This document shows positions 1 to 7,415 of a DNA stretch of 37,676 bases, in pieces. Every line of letters begins with the position of its first letter. Positions within the stretch are counted from its first letter, which is position 1. Source of the stretch: Chitinophagaceae bacterium. GTDB taxonomy: Bacteria > Bacteroidota > Bacteroidia > Chitinophagales > Chitinophagaceae. The notes below the pieces were generated by a model. That model did not search any database and was not told the DNA's origin. It worked only from the letters and a program-made list of their open reading frames with translations. The stretch spans positions 1 to 37,676 of the forward strand of contig JAJTFQ010000023.1 in assembly GCA_021299955.1 (NCBI GenBank), read 5' to 3'. The translations under genes were made by a program, and so were the position numbers.

Positions 1-676
1 TGAAGATCACGTTCATCTCGACCGCAAGTCGTTCTGCCACATGGCTGAGCGGCAGGTAAGAGAACATATTCGGGTTGACGGGCACGTTCAGGATTGGAGC
101 GACCTGCCTGAACACCGTGTCAAAGGTGCAGGCATTGTGCATGACCCCTTTGGCGCGTCCCGTGGTTCCGGATGTGTACACAATGGTGAGGGTATCATCG
201 CATTTCCATGTATGTACCTGTGCCAATGGCGTGTGTTTGCGCTGAATCTCTTCCCAACTGTTTTGTTCCTGGGTTCCGTAGGTCGAACAACCAATGCGGA
301 TGACTGAGGAAGGAATACCTTGTCGTTGTTCTTCGTAATCGTCCAGCTTTCCGACAAAGATGGCGCGGGTATCGCTGTGCTCCAGGATGTTTCGGATCGT
401 TCCCGACGTGAGGGTTGGATAAATGGGGATGGATACGCAACCGGCCATCATGATGGCGATGTCTGCCATGATCCAGTGTGCGCAATTCTTGGACAGGATC
501 GCCACGTGGTCACCCGGCTCCAGGTTGCTTTCCGCGAGGGCGGCCGCTACCCGACGGCACTCCTGTCCGGCTTCAGCCCATGTCCAGGTCCTCCAGCGAC
601 CATTCAGGGGTTGTCGAAGAAAGATCCGATTCGGCTGTTGTTTTTCCCATTGGAGGAAATAATCAAGGGGGCTCAT
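1..676 (-). CDS. Long-chain acyl-CoA synthetase (AMP-binding), N-terminal part, cut by window edge
   Basis: The frame reads MSPLDYFLQWEKQ from the ATG at 676 down to base 2 without a stop, 225 codons; the ORF track misses it because it has no stop inside the window. The P-loop-like adenylation motif YTSGTTGRAKGVMH is at about residues 167-180, followed by FSYLPLSHVAERL, both typical of the ANL superfamily, long-chain fatty acyl-CoA ligase branch. Members activate a fatty acid with ATP to an acyl-adenylate and transfer it to CoA. The N-terminal part (WTWAEAGQECRRVAAAL, then GDHVAILSKNCAHWIMADIA) is the usual entry to the domain. The C-terminal domain lies outside the window, so substrate cannot be judged. 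It is transcribed in the same direction as the SlyD-like gene upstream, 77 bp away. Confidence 0.9.
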   Translation of the reverse strand, partial: MSPLDYFLQWEKQQPNRIFLRQPLNGRWRTWTWAEAGQECRRVAAALAESNLEPGDHVAILSKNCAHWIMADIAIMMAGCVSIPIYPTLTSGTIRNILEHSDTRAIFVGKLDDYEEQRQGIPSSVIRIGCSTYGTQEQNSWEEIQRKHTPLAQVHTWKCDDTLTIVYTSGTTGRAKGVMHNACTFDTVFRQVAPILNVPVNPNMFSYLPLSHVAERLAVEMNVIF

Positions 677-753
677 CGTGCAACGGAATTGAGTATTGAT
701 TTCGATGATAGGGTGTTGACATTGTTTTTACGTCGGCCTTTAAGTCCTGCCGG

Positions 754-1251
754 TCAGCAACCGCATCCGACTTCGCAATACCCGTACCCTCCTTCGAAGG
801 GCACCGGCGGCTCGTCATCATCAGTGGCCTCCCTGACATCGATCACCCTGACATGATAAAACAGGTCCTTGCCGGCCAGCGGGTGATTCGCATCCATAAC
901 GATCCCTTTATCCGTTACCGTCTTCACCACACCCTCCGTTCCGTCGAAGATACGGATATGATCACCCAGACGGATGAACTCCGGAGATTCGAGGTCTTCC
1001 CGGGAAACGAATAGCACGAGGCCGGGTTCATGCGGGCCGAAGGCTCGTTCGAAGGGTATACAGAATTCTGCTTCCTGATCGACCTGCATGCCGGCCAGAT
1101 ACTGTTCGAGGCGAGGCAATATCATTCCCGCTCCATGGCGGTAAACCTGGGGAGGCCCCTCCCGATTGTCTGCCAGGAGATCCCCGTGCTGGTCTTTCAA
1201 TAGCACGCTGAGGGAAACGATCCGCCCTGGTGTGATGTCTTTTAGGTTCAT
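754..1251 (-). CDS. SlyD-like FKBP-type prolyl isomerase/chaperone with degenerate active site and Cys tail
   Basis: 165 aa, close to SlyD length. The SlyD signature MDANHPLAGKDL is present in the second half, and the C-terminus GYCEVGCGC resembles the metal-binding Cys/His tails of SlyD proteins. SlyD proteins combine a prolyl isomerase FKBP domain with an inserted chaperone flap. Compared with the second copy in this window (28207-28659, VHYSGRLLDGTLFDSS), the aligned stretch here is LSVLLKDQHGDLLADN, so the catalytic Tyr and the Phe-Asp pair of FKBPs are not conserved. A chaperone or metal-handling role is therefore more likely than strong isomerase activity; this is inference. ATG at 1251 gives a natural N-terminus. 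A 16-bp inverted repeat lies just upstream. Confidence 0.85.
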   Translation of the reverse strand: MNLKDITPGRIVSLSVLLKDQHGDLLADNREGPPQVYRHGAGMILPRLEQYLAGMQVDQEAEFCIPFERAFGPHEPGLVLFVSREDLESPEFIRLGDHIRIFDGTEGVVKTVTDKGIVMDANHPLAGKDLFYHVRVIDVREATDDDEPPVPFEGGYGYCEVGCGC

Positions 1252-1276
1252 GGGAACACGTATGGCTGGTGACGCC

Positions 1277-1332
1277 TGCTCCGCTTTTCGTACATTGTTT
1301 AAACGCAGAATGGGTCTACGAAAAGCGGAGCA
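1277..1332. repeat. Perfect 16-bp inverted repeat with 24-nt spacer
   Basis: TGCTCCGCTTTTCGTA at 1277-1292 is repeated as its exact reverse complement TACGAAAAGCGGAGCA at 1317-1332. It lies between the stop of the oxidoreductase (1360) and the start of the SlyD-like gene (1251), both on the minus strand. It could fold as a strong hairpin that terminates or attenuates the upstream transcript, but there is no clear T-run after either arm. A short non-coding mobile element or a protein-binding site are alternatives. Confidence 0.7.
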
Positions 1333-1359
1333 CTTGTCAGTACGCGGTCATGGGATGAA

Positions 1360-2643
1360 TCAGAGTTTCCAGCCTGACCGGAATCGTGGCTGAAGTAATT
1401 CGTTGGCCTCCCGGTCGCTTTTGAAGCGCTCACGTTTTGGATCCCAGGAGAGTGGCCTCCTGACCTCGTAAGCGATGTTCGCCAGGGCGCATACCGAGTT
1501 GGACCGGTGTCCGACCTCCGCATGGCAGATCGGTTTTGTGCCGTTCTTGCAGGCGTTCAGCCAATCCGCGTAATGGTCGTCGGATGTGTAGAGACGGGTT
1601 TCACCGGGTTGAAGGGTAGCCGTGGCAATGTTCGCAGGGTTGCTGTCAAAATAATTGCGGGCGATATCGATGCTGCCCTTCTCACCGATGAATCGCACCC
1701 CGAAACCGCGACCGAAATCAACATGTTTCATGATCACCCCGTTTGCGTATTCCATTTCCAGTCCGCGGATTGCCTTGGGGTCGGTCGGAGGCGTAAATCG
1801 AACAGGGCCCGACTCATCCATACCCAGGCCCCACTGCGCGATGTCGAACATATGTGCGCCCCAGTCAGACAGGATCCCCCCGGCATATTCCTTGTATTTT
1901 CTCCAGTTGGGGAAGATGTCCTTCTCCACCGGCGGTGAGAGTTCTGAATGGAAGGGGTGATAGGTGGCTGGTCCTACCCATCCTTCCCAGTTGAGGTGAT
2001 CGGGTTTGGTCTCGGAGCCGAGGGTGAAGGGGACGGCGGGATCTCCGACGTTTACCAGGACCTCCTTGATCTGTCCCAGATATCCGTTGCGGACCAGTTC
2101 GCAGGCTGTCCGAAAGTTCTTCCATGAACGCTGCATGCTGCCGGTCTGAAGCACGACTTTATACTTGTCAACGGCATCTACCAGTTGCCGGCCTTCGACG
2201 ACGGTGCGCGTCAGTGGCTTTTCCAGGTATATGTGCTTGCGGGCCTCCGCGGCACGGATCGCCTGGTAAGCATGCCAGTGGTCGGGTGTGGCGATGACCA
2301 CCCCGTCGATGCCCGGTTCCGCCAGCAGGGCGCGATAGTCTGCAAAAGATTTGAAACCGCCTGCGGGTGCCTTGCCAGAAGCTTCTGCATAAGCCTTTTC
2401 CGCCAGCGTCTTAAAGAGTTGGAGCTTGGTGGCATCCACATCAGAGCCTGCCAGGATCCTAACGGATTGTTTTTTGAACTGGTTTAGCAGTCCCCTGGCC
2501 TGTTTGCCGGTACCGATGAAACCGAGCCCGAACATATCGCTCGGAGCGGTAAAACCTTTACCAATGACATGTCTCGGAACAATGAAGAAGGCTGCCGCTG
2601 CTGCGGATTGTTGGATAAATTTCCTGCGGTCGTAACGGGTCAT
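1360..2643 (-). CDS. Gfo/Idh/MocA family oxidoreductase with Tat signal
   Basis: 427 aa. The N-terminus YDRRKFIQQSAAAAAFF carries the twin-arginine motif and a hydrophobic stretch, so the enzyme is probably exported folded with its cofactor. The Rossmann fold begins at FGLGFIGTGKQARGLL, and the family motif EKPLTRTVVEGRQLVDA, with its Lys after Glu, is at about residues 145-161. WGAHMFDIAQWGLGM in the second half is also typical of secreted Bacteroidota members. The family oxidises or isomerises sugars and related polyols with NAD(P). Substrate cannot be told from sequence. The gene lies downstream of the aminotransferase-fold gene on the same strand with a 70 bp gap, which may be co-transcribed. 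Confidence 0.92.
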   Translation of the reverse strand: MTRYDRRKFIQQSAAAAAFFIVPRHVIGKGFTAPSDMFGLGFIGTGKQARGLLNQFKKQSVRILAGSDVDATKLQLFKTLAEKAYAEASGKAPAGGFKSFADYRALLAEPGIDGVVIATPDHWHAYQAIRAAEARKHIYLEKPLTRTVVEGRQLVDAVDKYKVVLQTGSMQRSWKNFRTACELVRNGYLGQIKEVLVNVGDPAVPFTLGSETKPDHLNWEGWVGPATYHPFHSELSPPVEKDIFPNWRKYKEYAGGILSDWGAHMFDIAQWGLGMDESGPVRFTPPTDPKAIRGLEMEYANGVIMKHVDFGRGFGVRFIGEKGSIDIARNYFDSNPANIATATLQPGETRLYTSDDHYADWLNACKNGTKPICHAEVGHRSNSVCALANIAYEVRRPLSWDPKRERFKSDREANELLQPRFRSGWKL

Positions 2644-2713
2644 GTGCTGTGCGTTTATGGTTGCCTGAATATACGATTTAGTGCGGTTCAGCCCTCTGGC
2701 TGTAATGCTTTTT

Positions 2714-3868
2714 TCAGAAACCGGGACCTAATTCGGTCAGTGCGTGAAATAATGCGTCCAGATCCTCCAGGGTGTTGAACCCGTTGAGGGAATACCTCAA
2801 ATAGACATCCGATCCCTGTCGCATGACGGGTACTTCGATCCTGTATTCGGTGAAGAGCCGCCGCTGCAGGATCTCGGGAGCGGTGGTGCGGATGGGGATG
2901 CTCACCATCTGTCCAAGCCATTCTTCATTGAGCGGACTGATCGGCGTGGTTCCCAGCAATTCATGAAATCTGGGGGCATTTTCCCGCACCATCGAACGGC
3001 AGCGGGCTGAAACGGCCTCCCAATCGTACTGCTGCATGAAATCAATGCAGTCAGGCACGGTCAGGAACGCGGAGAAGTCGCGCGTTCCGTTCATCTGGTG
3101 GTGATCCAGGAACATGGAATGTGAGGGCGTGGCGGCCTTATATCCCCAGCTGACCACCAGTGGAGCCAGCAGCGGCTGCATTTCCTTTTGGGTATACAGG
3201 AAAGAACAGCCCTTGGGGGCCATCATCCATTTGTGACAGGCACCGGTGTAGAAATCGGCGTCCAGTGCGTTCAGGTTGAGGGGTACATGTCCCGGAGCAT
3301 GCGCTCCGTCCACAAAAGTGATCAGCCCCATGGCCTTCGCCCGTTTGCATGCCTCCTCCACCGGCAGCCGAAGCGCGGTGGCGCTGGTGAGGTGGCTGAT
3401 GAAAAGCACACGGGTTCGATCATTCACACCGGCAAAAAGGTCGTCCAGGAAACTTTCCCGGTCGGTGACCGGTAGGCGGATATGCTGTTTCCTGTACACC
3501 GCTCCATGTCGTTCGCAATGAAAATCCCAGGCACGATCGCAGGCCCCGTATTCAATATCCGTGGCCAGTACTTCATCGCCCGGAGCCAGCTTCAGACTGG
3601 CCGCCACGGTATTGACCGCATAGGACGGATTGGTGACGTACACCAGGTCGTCCGGGTCATCGACATGCAGATAGGTGGCCAATGCCTTCCTGGAGGTGGC
3701 GAGGTAGCCGGCACCATCAAAGGCGATGAATTGCACGGGCTCCGCTTCAAGCAGCCGCTGCCAGGATTGATAACGATCAAATACGGGTATGGGCGTGGCT
3801 CCAAAGGAACCAAAGTTCAGGTAGTGGATGTCCGGCCGCAGCATGAATTGGGAACGCAATGGATTCAT
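2714..3868 (-). CDS. Aminotransferase class V-fold PLP enzyme (isopenicillin N epimerase-like)
   Basis: 384 aa, full length for the family. It starts MNPLRSQFMLRPDIHYLNFGSFGATP, the usual YLN-GSFG opening of this branch. TFVDGAHAPGHVPL supplies the Asp that contacts the PLP pyridine nitrogen, and ACHKWMMAPKGCSFLY carries the Schiff-base lysine (HK). The fold type I family includes cysteine desulfurases, isopenicillin N epimerases and kynureninase-like lyases. The absence of a desulfurase Cys loop and the closeness of the motifs to CefD-like proteins favour an epimerase/lyase-type annotation, but the substrate is not predictable. It is divergent from the GT39 gene, with 115 bp between the two starts. 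Confidence 0.9.
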   Translation of the reverse strand: MNPLRSQFMLRPDIHYLNFGSFGATPIPVFDRYQSWQRLLEAEPVQFIAFDGAGYLATSRKALATYLHVDDPDDLVYVTNPSYAVNTVAASLKLAPGDEVLATDIEYGACDRAWDFHCERHGAVYRKQHIRLPVTDRESFLDDLFAGVNDRTRVLFISHLTSATALRLPVEEACKRAKAMGLITFVDGAHAPGHVPLNLNALDADFYTGACHKWMMAPKGCSFLYTQKEMQPLLAPLVVSWGYKAATPSHSMFLDHHQMNGTRDFSAFLTVPDCIDFMQQYDWEAVSARCRSMVRENAPRFHELLGTTPISPLNEEWLGQMVSIPIRTTAPEILQRRLFTEYRIEVPVMRQGSDVYLRYSLNGFNTLEDLDALFHALTELGPGF

Positions 3869-3966
3869 GGGCCCAATTTAATGAATTGGCGCTGTTTCTA
3901 AGACCGACAATGATGATGATGTTCGTTACATGGCATGCACATCAGAAGCCTTGACACCGATTGTAT

Positions 3967-3974
3967 TATCTTTG
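3967..3974 (+). promoter_or_regulatory. Bacteroidota -7 element TATCTTTG before GT39 gene
   Basis: TATCTTTG matches the phylum -7 consensus TAnnTTTG exactly and ends 9 bases before the chosen ATG at 3984. This implies a transcript with a leader of only a few bases. A TTG at 3951-3953 is present but its 13-base spacing is shorter than the usual about 19-21, so the -33 half is uncertain. Confidence 0.6.
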
Positions 3975-3983
3975 CATCTGAGT

Positions 3984-5627
3984 ATGCGATACAGAATTCC
4001 GATCATCATCATCCTGGTTTCTGCGTTCCTGTTTCTCCATTCGCTGGGGACCGTCAATCTGTTCGACTGGGATGAGATCAATTTTGCGGAGTCCGCCCGG
4101 GAGATGATCGTCTCCGGTGACTACATGCGGGTGCAGATCAATTTTGAACCTTTCTGGGAGAAACCGCCCGTGTTTTTCTGGATGCAAGTGGTGTCGATGA
4201 AGATCTTCGGCATCAATGAATTCGCCGCCCGCATTCCCAACGCAGTATGTGGCATACTCACGCTGCTCAGCCTGTTTCTGATCGGCCGGAGACTGCACGG
4301 AGAACGTTTTGGCATCTGGTGGAGCCTGCTCTATGCCGGTAGCTTCCTTCCGCATCTTTATTTCAAGAGCGGGATCATTGATCCATGGTTCAATTTCTTC
4401 ACCTTCCTTGGGATCGCTTTCCTGGCTGATTTTCTCCGGCAGGCGGATGCCGACCGTTTGCGGATCGGTCCACTGGCATTGTCGGCCATCTTCATCGGTC
4501 TGGCCGTATTGACCAAGGGACCCGTAGCGTTGCTGTTGTTCATGCTCACCTATGCAGGTTATATCATCATGAACCGGGGCAGAGGCTGGCTGGCATTCCG
4601 TTATTATCTGATCTGGGCGGGCGTATTCGCGGCCATCGTACTGGCGTGGTTCGGCCTTGAGATATGGCAGCATGGGTGGTGGTTCGTGGAAGAGTTCATC
4701 GTATATCAAATCAGGCTCGCACGTACTCAGGATGCGGGTTTCGCCGGCTTTCCGGGATATACCTACGTCGTGCTGCTGGTGGGATGCTTCCCTGCATCGG
4801 TCCTGATCTTCGGCCGCCGAAGGCATGTGGCCCTCGATGGATCCGGCGACAATGTTTTCCGTCGCCTGATGGTCTGTGCGCTCATGGCTACCGTTCTGGT
4901 GTTTTCGCTGGTCAGGACGAAGGTGCTGCACTATTCATCATTCGCCTATTTTCCGATCGGGTATCTCGGGGCCTATTCGCTCATCGGGGCACTGGATGGT
5001 TCCGTACAGATACGCAAATGGCAACAATGGCTCATCCTGTTCATTGGATTGGGATGGGGGGTAACCTTCACGCTGCTTCCCCTGATCGGAACACATATCG
5101 ACTGGTTGAAGCCGTTCCTGGCCCGAGACAAATTTGCCACGGCGAACCTGCAGGCAGATGTTACCTGGGGCCATGCATGGATGTTGCCCGGCCTGATCTT
5201 TCTGCTGGCGGTGGTCGTTGCATTCGTCAGGATGAGGAGAGAACGCTTCCGCGAAGCCTTTCTATGGCTGCTGCCGGCCTGCATTGGGATGCTGCAGGTG
5301 GTCATGACCTTCTTTGTGCCCAAGATAGAGATGTATTCGCAGCATGCCGCAATCGAATTCTTCAAGTCTGTTAGTCACGAAGACGCCTACGCCGAAACCG
5401 TCGGCTATAAGAGCTACGCACCTTATTACTATTTCACGGTCATGCCCGGCAACCGAAAGGAAACCAAGGATGAACAGTGGTTGCTCACGGCCGATGTCGA
5501 CAAACCGACCTACCTGGTATGCAGGGTGGACAAGAAGGACAGGATCCTGGCGGAACATGGCGCCCGGCTGGAGATCCTCTACGAAAAGAACGGATACGTT
5601 TTCATGCGGCGCAAGCCGCTCAGATGA
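3984..5627 (+). CDS. Glycosyltransferase family 39 membrane protein (ArnT/PMT-like)
   Basis: The track ORF opens at 3930, but a -7 promoter box at 3967-3974 lies inside that extension, so ATG 3984 (MRYRIPIIIILVSAFLFL) is chosen, giving 547 aa. The first loop has FDWDEINFAESAREMI, with the acidic residues typical of GT39/GT-C enzymes, then NFEPFWEKPPVFFWMQ, the ArnT-like loop motif. About ten or more hydrophobic segments follow and a soluble C-terminal tail ends in FMRRKP. Such enzymes transfer a sugar from a polyprenyl-phosphate donor to lipid A, protein or another envelope acceptor on the outer face of the inner membrane. The two GT2 genes that converge on it (6 bp between stops) are of the type that make polyprenyl-phosphate sugars, so a shared pathway is plausible. 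Confidence 0.92.
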   Translation: MRYRIPIIIILVSAFLFLHSLGTVNLFDWDEINFAESAREMIVSGDYMRVQINFEPFWEKPPVFFWMQVVSMKIFGINEFAARIPNAVCGILTLLSLFLIGRRLHGERFGIWWSLLYAGSFLPHLYFKSGIIDPWFNFFTFLGIAFLADFLRQADADRLRIGPLALSAIFIGLAVLTKGPVALLLFMLTYAGYIIMNRGRGWLAFRYYLIWAGVFAAIVLAWFGLEIWQHGWWFVEEFIVYQIRLARTQDAGFAGFPGYTYVVLLVGCFPASVLIFGRRRHVALDGSGDNVFRRLMVCALMATVLVFSLVRTKVLHYSSFAYFPIGYLGAYSLIGALDGSVQIRKWQQWLILFIGLGWGVTFTLLPLIGTHIDWLKPFLARDKFATANLQADVTWGHAWMLPGLIFLLAVVVAFVRMRRERFREAFLWLLPACIGMLQVVMTFFVPKIEMYSQHAAIEFFKSVSHEDAYAETVGYKSYAPYYYFTVMPGNRKETKDEQWLLTADVDKPTYLVCRVDKKDRILAEHGARLEILYEKNGYVFMRRKPLR

Positions 5628-5633
5628 AACTGG

Positions 5634-6374
5634 TCAGCGGTATAACCGGCTTCTCATCAGCCCCCATTTGCAGAGGCGGTAGACGATGGACACCCTCAGG
5701 CAGCCGAGACCATAGGTTACACTTCTTCTGAAGTTGATACTGCTGGCTTCGTCAAAATACTTGGTAGGACAGGTAACTTCCGCGATCCGGAAACCATTGT
5801 AGAAAATTTGTGACACCATCTCGTTGTCGAAGATGAAATCGTCATGGCAGGCCTCCAGGTCTATGCCCTCTAGCACCTCACGGTTGAAGGCCCGGTAGCC
5901 GGTGTGATATTCCGACAGCTTTTCGCCGAGCAGGATATTTTGAATCAGAGTCAGCAGCCGGTTGGCGACATACTTATAAATTGGCATGCCCCCCTGCAAT
6001 GCACCATTGCCCAGGATCCTGCTTCCGAAAACGACAGGATACACATCATTGCCGATCACGCTGATCATCGCCGGCAGCAGTTTGGGGGTATATTGGTAGT
6101 CCGGATGCAGCATCACTACGATGTCCGCACCCAATTCCAGGGCTTTGCGGTAACAGGTCTTCTGATTCCCTCCATATCCCTTGTTCTGTTCGTGACGGAT
6201 CGCATGTCGTATACCCAGCGATTTTGCCAGGCCTACGGTATTGTCCCGGCTGGCGTCATCCACGAGCACGACATCATCCACCAGATCGAATGGGATCTCC
6301 CGGTAGGTTTGCTCCAGGGTCTTTTCCGCATTGTAGGCTGGAAGCACGACGATGACCTTTTTGCCGTTGAACAT
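5634..6374 (-). CDS. Glycosyltransferase family 2, dolichyl-phosphate mannose synthase-like (copy 1)
   Basis: 246 aa GT-A fold enzyme. It begins MFNGKKVIVVLPAYNAEKTL; the nucleotide/metal region VLVDDASRDNT keeps the two Asp residues and is followed by HPDYQYTPKLLPAM and SEYHTGYRAFNREVL, the usual DPM1-like blocks. There are no strong C-terminal membrane segments. It likely transfers a sugar from a nucleotide sugar to polyprenyl phosphate or a related lipid in the cytosol. A TAnnTTTG box lies 23 bases before the ATG, and a terminator-like hairpin separates it from copy 2, so it has its own promoter. It is clearly homologous over its whole length to the next gene. Confidence 0.92.
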   Translation of the reverse strand: MFNGKKVIVVLPAYNAEKTLEQTYREIPFDLVDDVVLVDDASRDNTVGLAKSLGIRHAIRHEQNKGYGGNQKTCYRKALELGADIVVMLHPDYQYTPKLLPAMISVIGNDVYPVVFGSRILGNGALQGGMPIYKYVANRLLTLIQNILLGEKLSEYHTGYRAFNREVLEGIDLEACHDDFIFDNEMVSQIFYNGFRIAEVTCPTKYFDEASSINFRRSVTYGLGCLRVSIVYRLCKWGLMRSRLYR

Positions 6375-6397
6375 ATCCGGACTGAATTATGAGGCCG

Positions 6398-6405
6398 CAA
6401 AGATA
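6398..6405 (-). promoter_or_regulatory. -7 element TATCTTTG for GT2 copy 1
   Basis: Read on the minus strand, TATCTTTG is an exact TAnnTTTG match 23 bases upstream of the ATG at 6374. It directly follows the terminator hairpin of the upstream gene. No confident -33 TTG was picked. Confidence 0.55.
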
Positions 6406-6410
6406 CCCAA

Positions 6411-6444
6411 AAAAGAACGACCTGCACCATGGATCATGGGCAGG
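6411..6444 (-). terminator. Hairpin plus T-rich tract after GT2 copy 2
   Basis: On the minus strand CCTGCCCATG, GATC-like loop and CATGGTGCAGG form an interrupted stem (plus-strand bases 6421-6444). It is followed, after GTCG, by TTCTTTTTT. It sits between the stop of GT2 copy 2 (6471) and the promoter of copy 1, which suits a rho-independent terminator. Confidence 0.5.
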
Positions 6445-6470
6445 CCGTCAGAGTCCGTTTGTTTACGAGA

Positions 6471-7289
6471 TCAGGCCGGGCTCAGTTCTCGGACCTGCTT
6501 TTCCTCTTTGAGTTGAATGGCCGGGGCGTCATATCTTCCGGCATCCGGTTTATTGAAGATGCCGCTACGCTTGAATCCCCATTTGCAGTGTCTGTATTCC
6601 AGCGCCATGTTCAGACAGCCCAGTCCATACAATAGACTCTTACGGAAGGTGATACTGCTGGCTTCGTCGAAATACTTGGTCGGACAGGTAACCTCCCCGA
6701 TCTCGAATCCGTGCCACAGGATCTGGGCGATTTCCTGGTTGTCGAACACCCAATCGTTGCTATTGTTCTCCCAGTTGATCGTCAACAGCACTTCCCGGCT
6801 GATGGCGCGGTATCCCGTATGATATTCCGACAGCCGCTCGTTCATCAGCAGATTCTGAATGGACGTTAGGAGGCGGTTGAACACGAATTTGTATCGGGGC
6901 ATGCCCCCTCTCAGGGTACCCTTGCCCAGCATACGGCTGCCCAATACCACGGGATACACACCATTGGCAATGAGACCTACCATCGAAGGGATCAGCAGGG
7001 GTGTGTATTGATAATCTGAATGCAGTACGATAACGATGTCTGCACCCAGTTCCAGGGCTTTTTTGAATCCGGCTTTGGCATTTCCGCCATATCCGGTGTT
7101 GTAAGGCTGGCGGATGATATGCTCGATACCGAGAGATTCTGCGATGATGAGTGTTTCATCCGTACTCGCATTGTCCATGAATACGATGTCATCGACGATA
7201 TCCCGGGGAATGAGGTGGAATTCCTTGGCTACGGTCCGGGCTGTATTGTAGGCTGGAATGATTACAATGACCTTCTTACCATTGAACAT
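6471..7289 (-). CDS. Glycosyltransferase family 2, dolichyl-phosphate mannose synthase-like (copy 2)
   Basis: 272 aa from ATG 7289 (MFNGKKVIVIIPAYNT). The track's longer start at 7307 is a TTG that forms the last bases of a TACTTTTG promoter box, so it is rejected. The protein aligns with copy 1 along its whole length: ALELGADIVIVLHSDYQYTP, GSRMLGKGTLRGGMPRYK, SEYHTGYRAISREVL and TCPTKYFDEASSI are shared blocks. It differs at the metal site: VFMDNAS replaces VLVDDAS, and HSD replaces HPD. It also has about 25 extra C-terminal residues. It is probably a polyprenyl-phosphate or glycan glycosyltransferase with an altered substrate or reduced activity; the pairing suggests an old tandem duplication. 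Confidence 0.92.
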   Translation of the reverse strand: MFNGKKVIVIIPAYNTARTVAKEFHLIPRDIVDDIVFMDNASTDETLIIAESLGIEHIIRQPYNTGYGGNAKAGFKKALELGADIVIVLHSDYQYTPLLIPSMVGLIANGVYPVVLGSRMLGKGTLRGGMPRYKFVFNRLLTSIQNLLMNERLSEYHTGYRAISREVLLTINWENNSNDWVFDNQEIAQILWHGFEIGEVTCPTKYFDEASSITFRKSLLYGLGCLNMALEYRHCKWGFKRSGIFNKPDAGRYDAPAIQLKEEKQVRELSPA

Positions 7290-7304
7290 AGGGTGGGCTT
7301 TGTT

Positions 7305-7335
7305 CAAAAGTAGTAGTGTCTATTCAATATGTCAA
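7305..7335 (-). promoter_or_regulatory. Promoter TTG-N20-TACTTTTG for GT2 copy 2
   Basis: On the minus strand a TTG (within ATTGACA) is followed after 20 bases by TACTTTTG, an exact TAnnTTTG match at 7312-7305. The predicted start of transcription is only a few bases before ATG 7289. This matches the Bacteroidota -33/-7 promoter layout well. Confidence 0.65.
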
Positions 7336-7415
7336 TAGGAGGAAACGATATTGTAAGAAACATATTGTGTGGACGGGAATTATTTTTTTTTGAGCGGTGG
7401 CCGCAGAAGGAAACA

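Noticed and set aside
3966-4931. 321-aa minus-strand ORF
   Set aside because: Antisense shadow of the GT39 gene; no family-like motif, rich in His/Gln/Arg as expected of shadow frames.
7290-7307. TTG start for GT2 copy 2 given in the ORF track
   Set aside because: The TTG is the end of the TACTTTTG promoter box, so it cannot be part of the coding region if that promoter is used.
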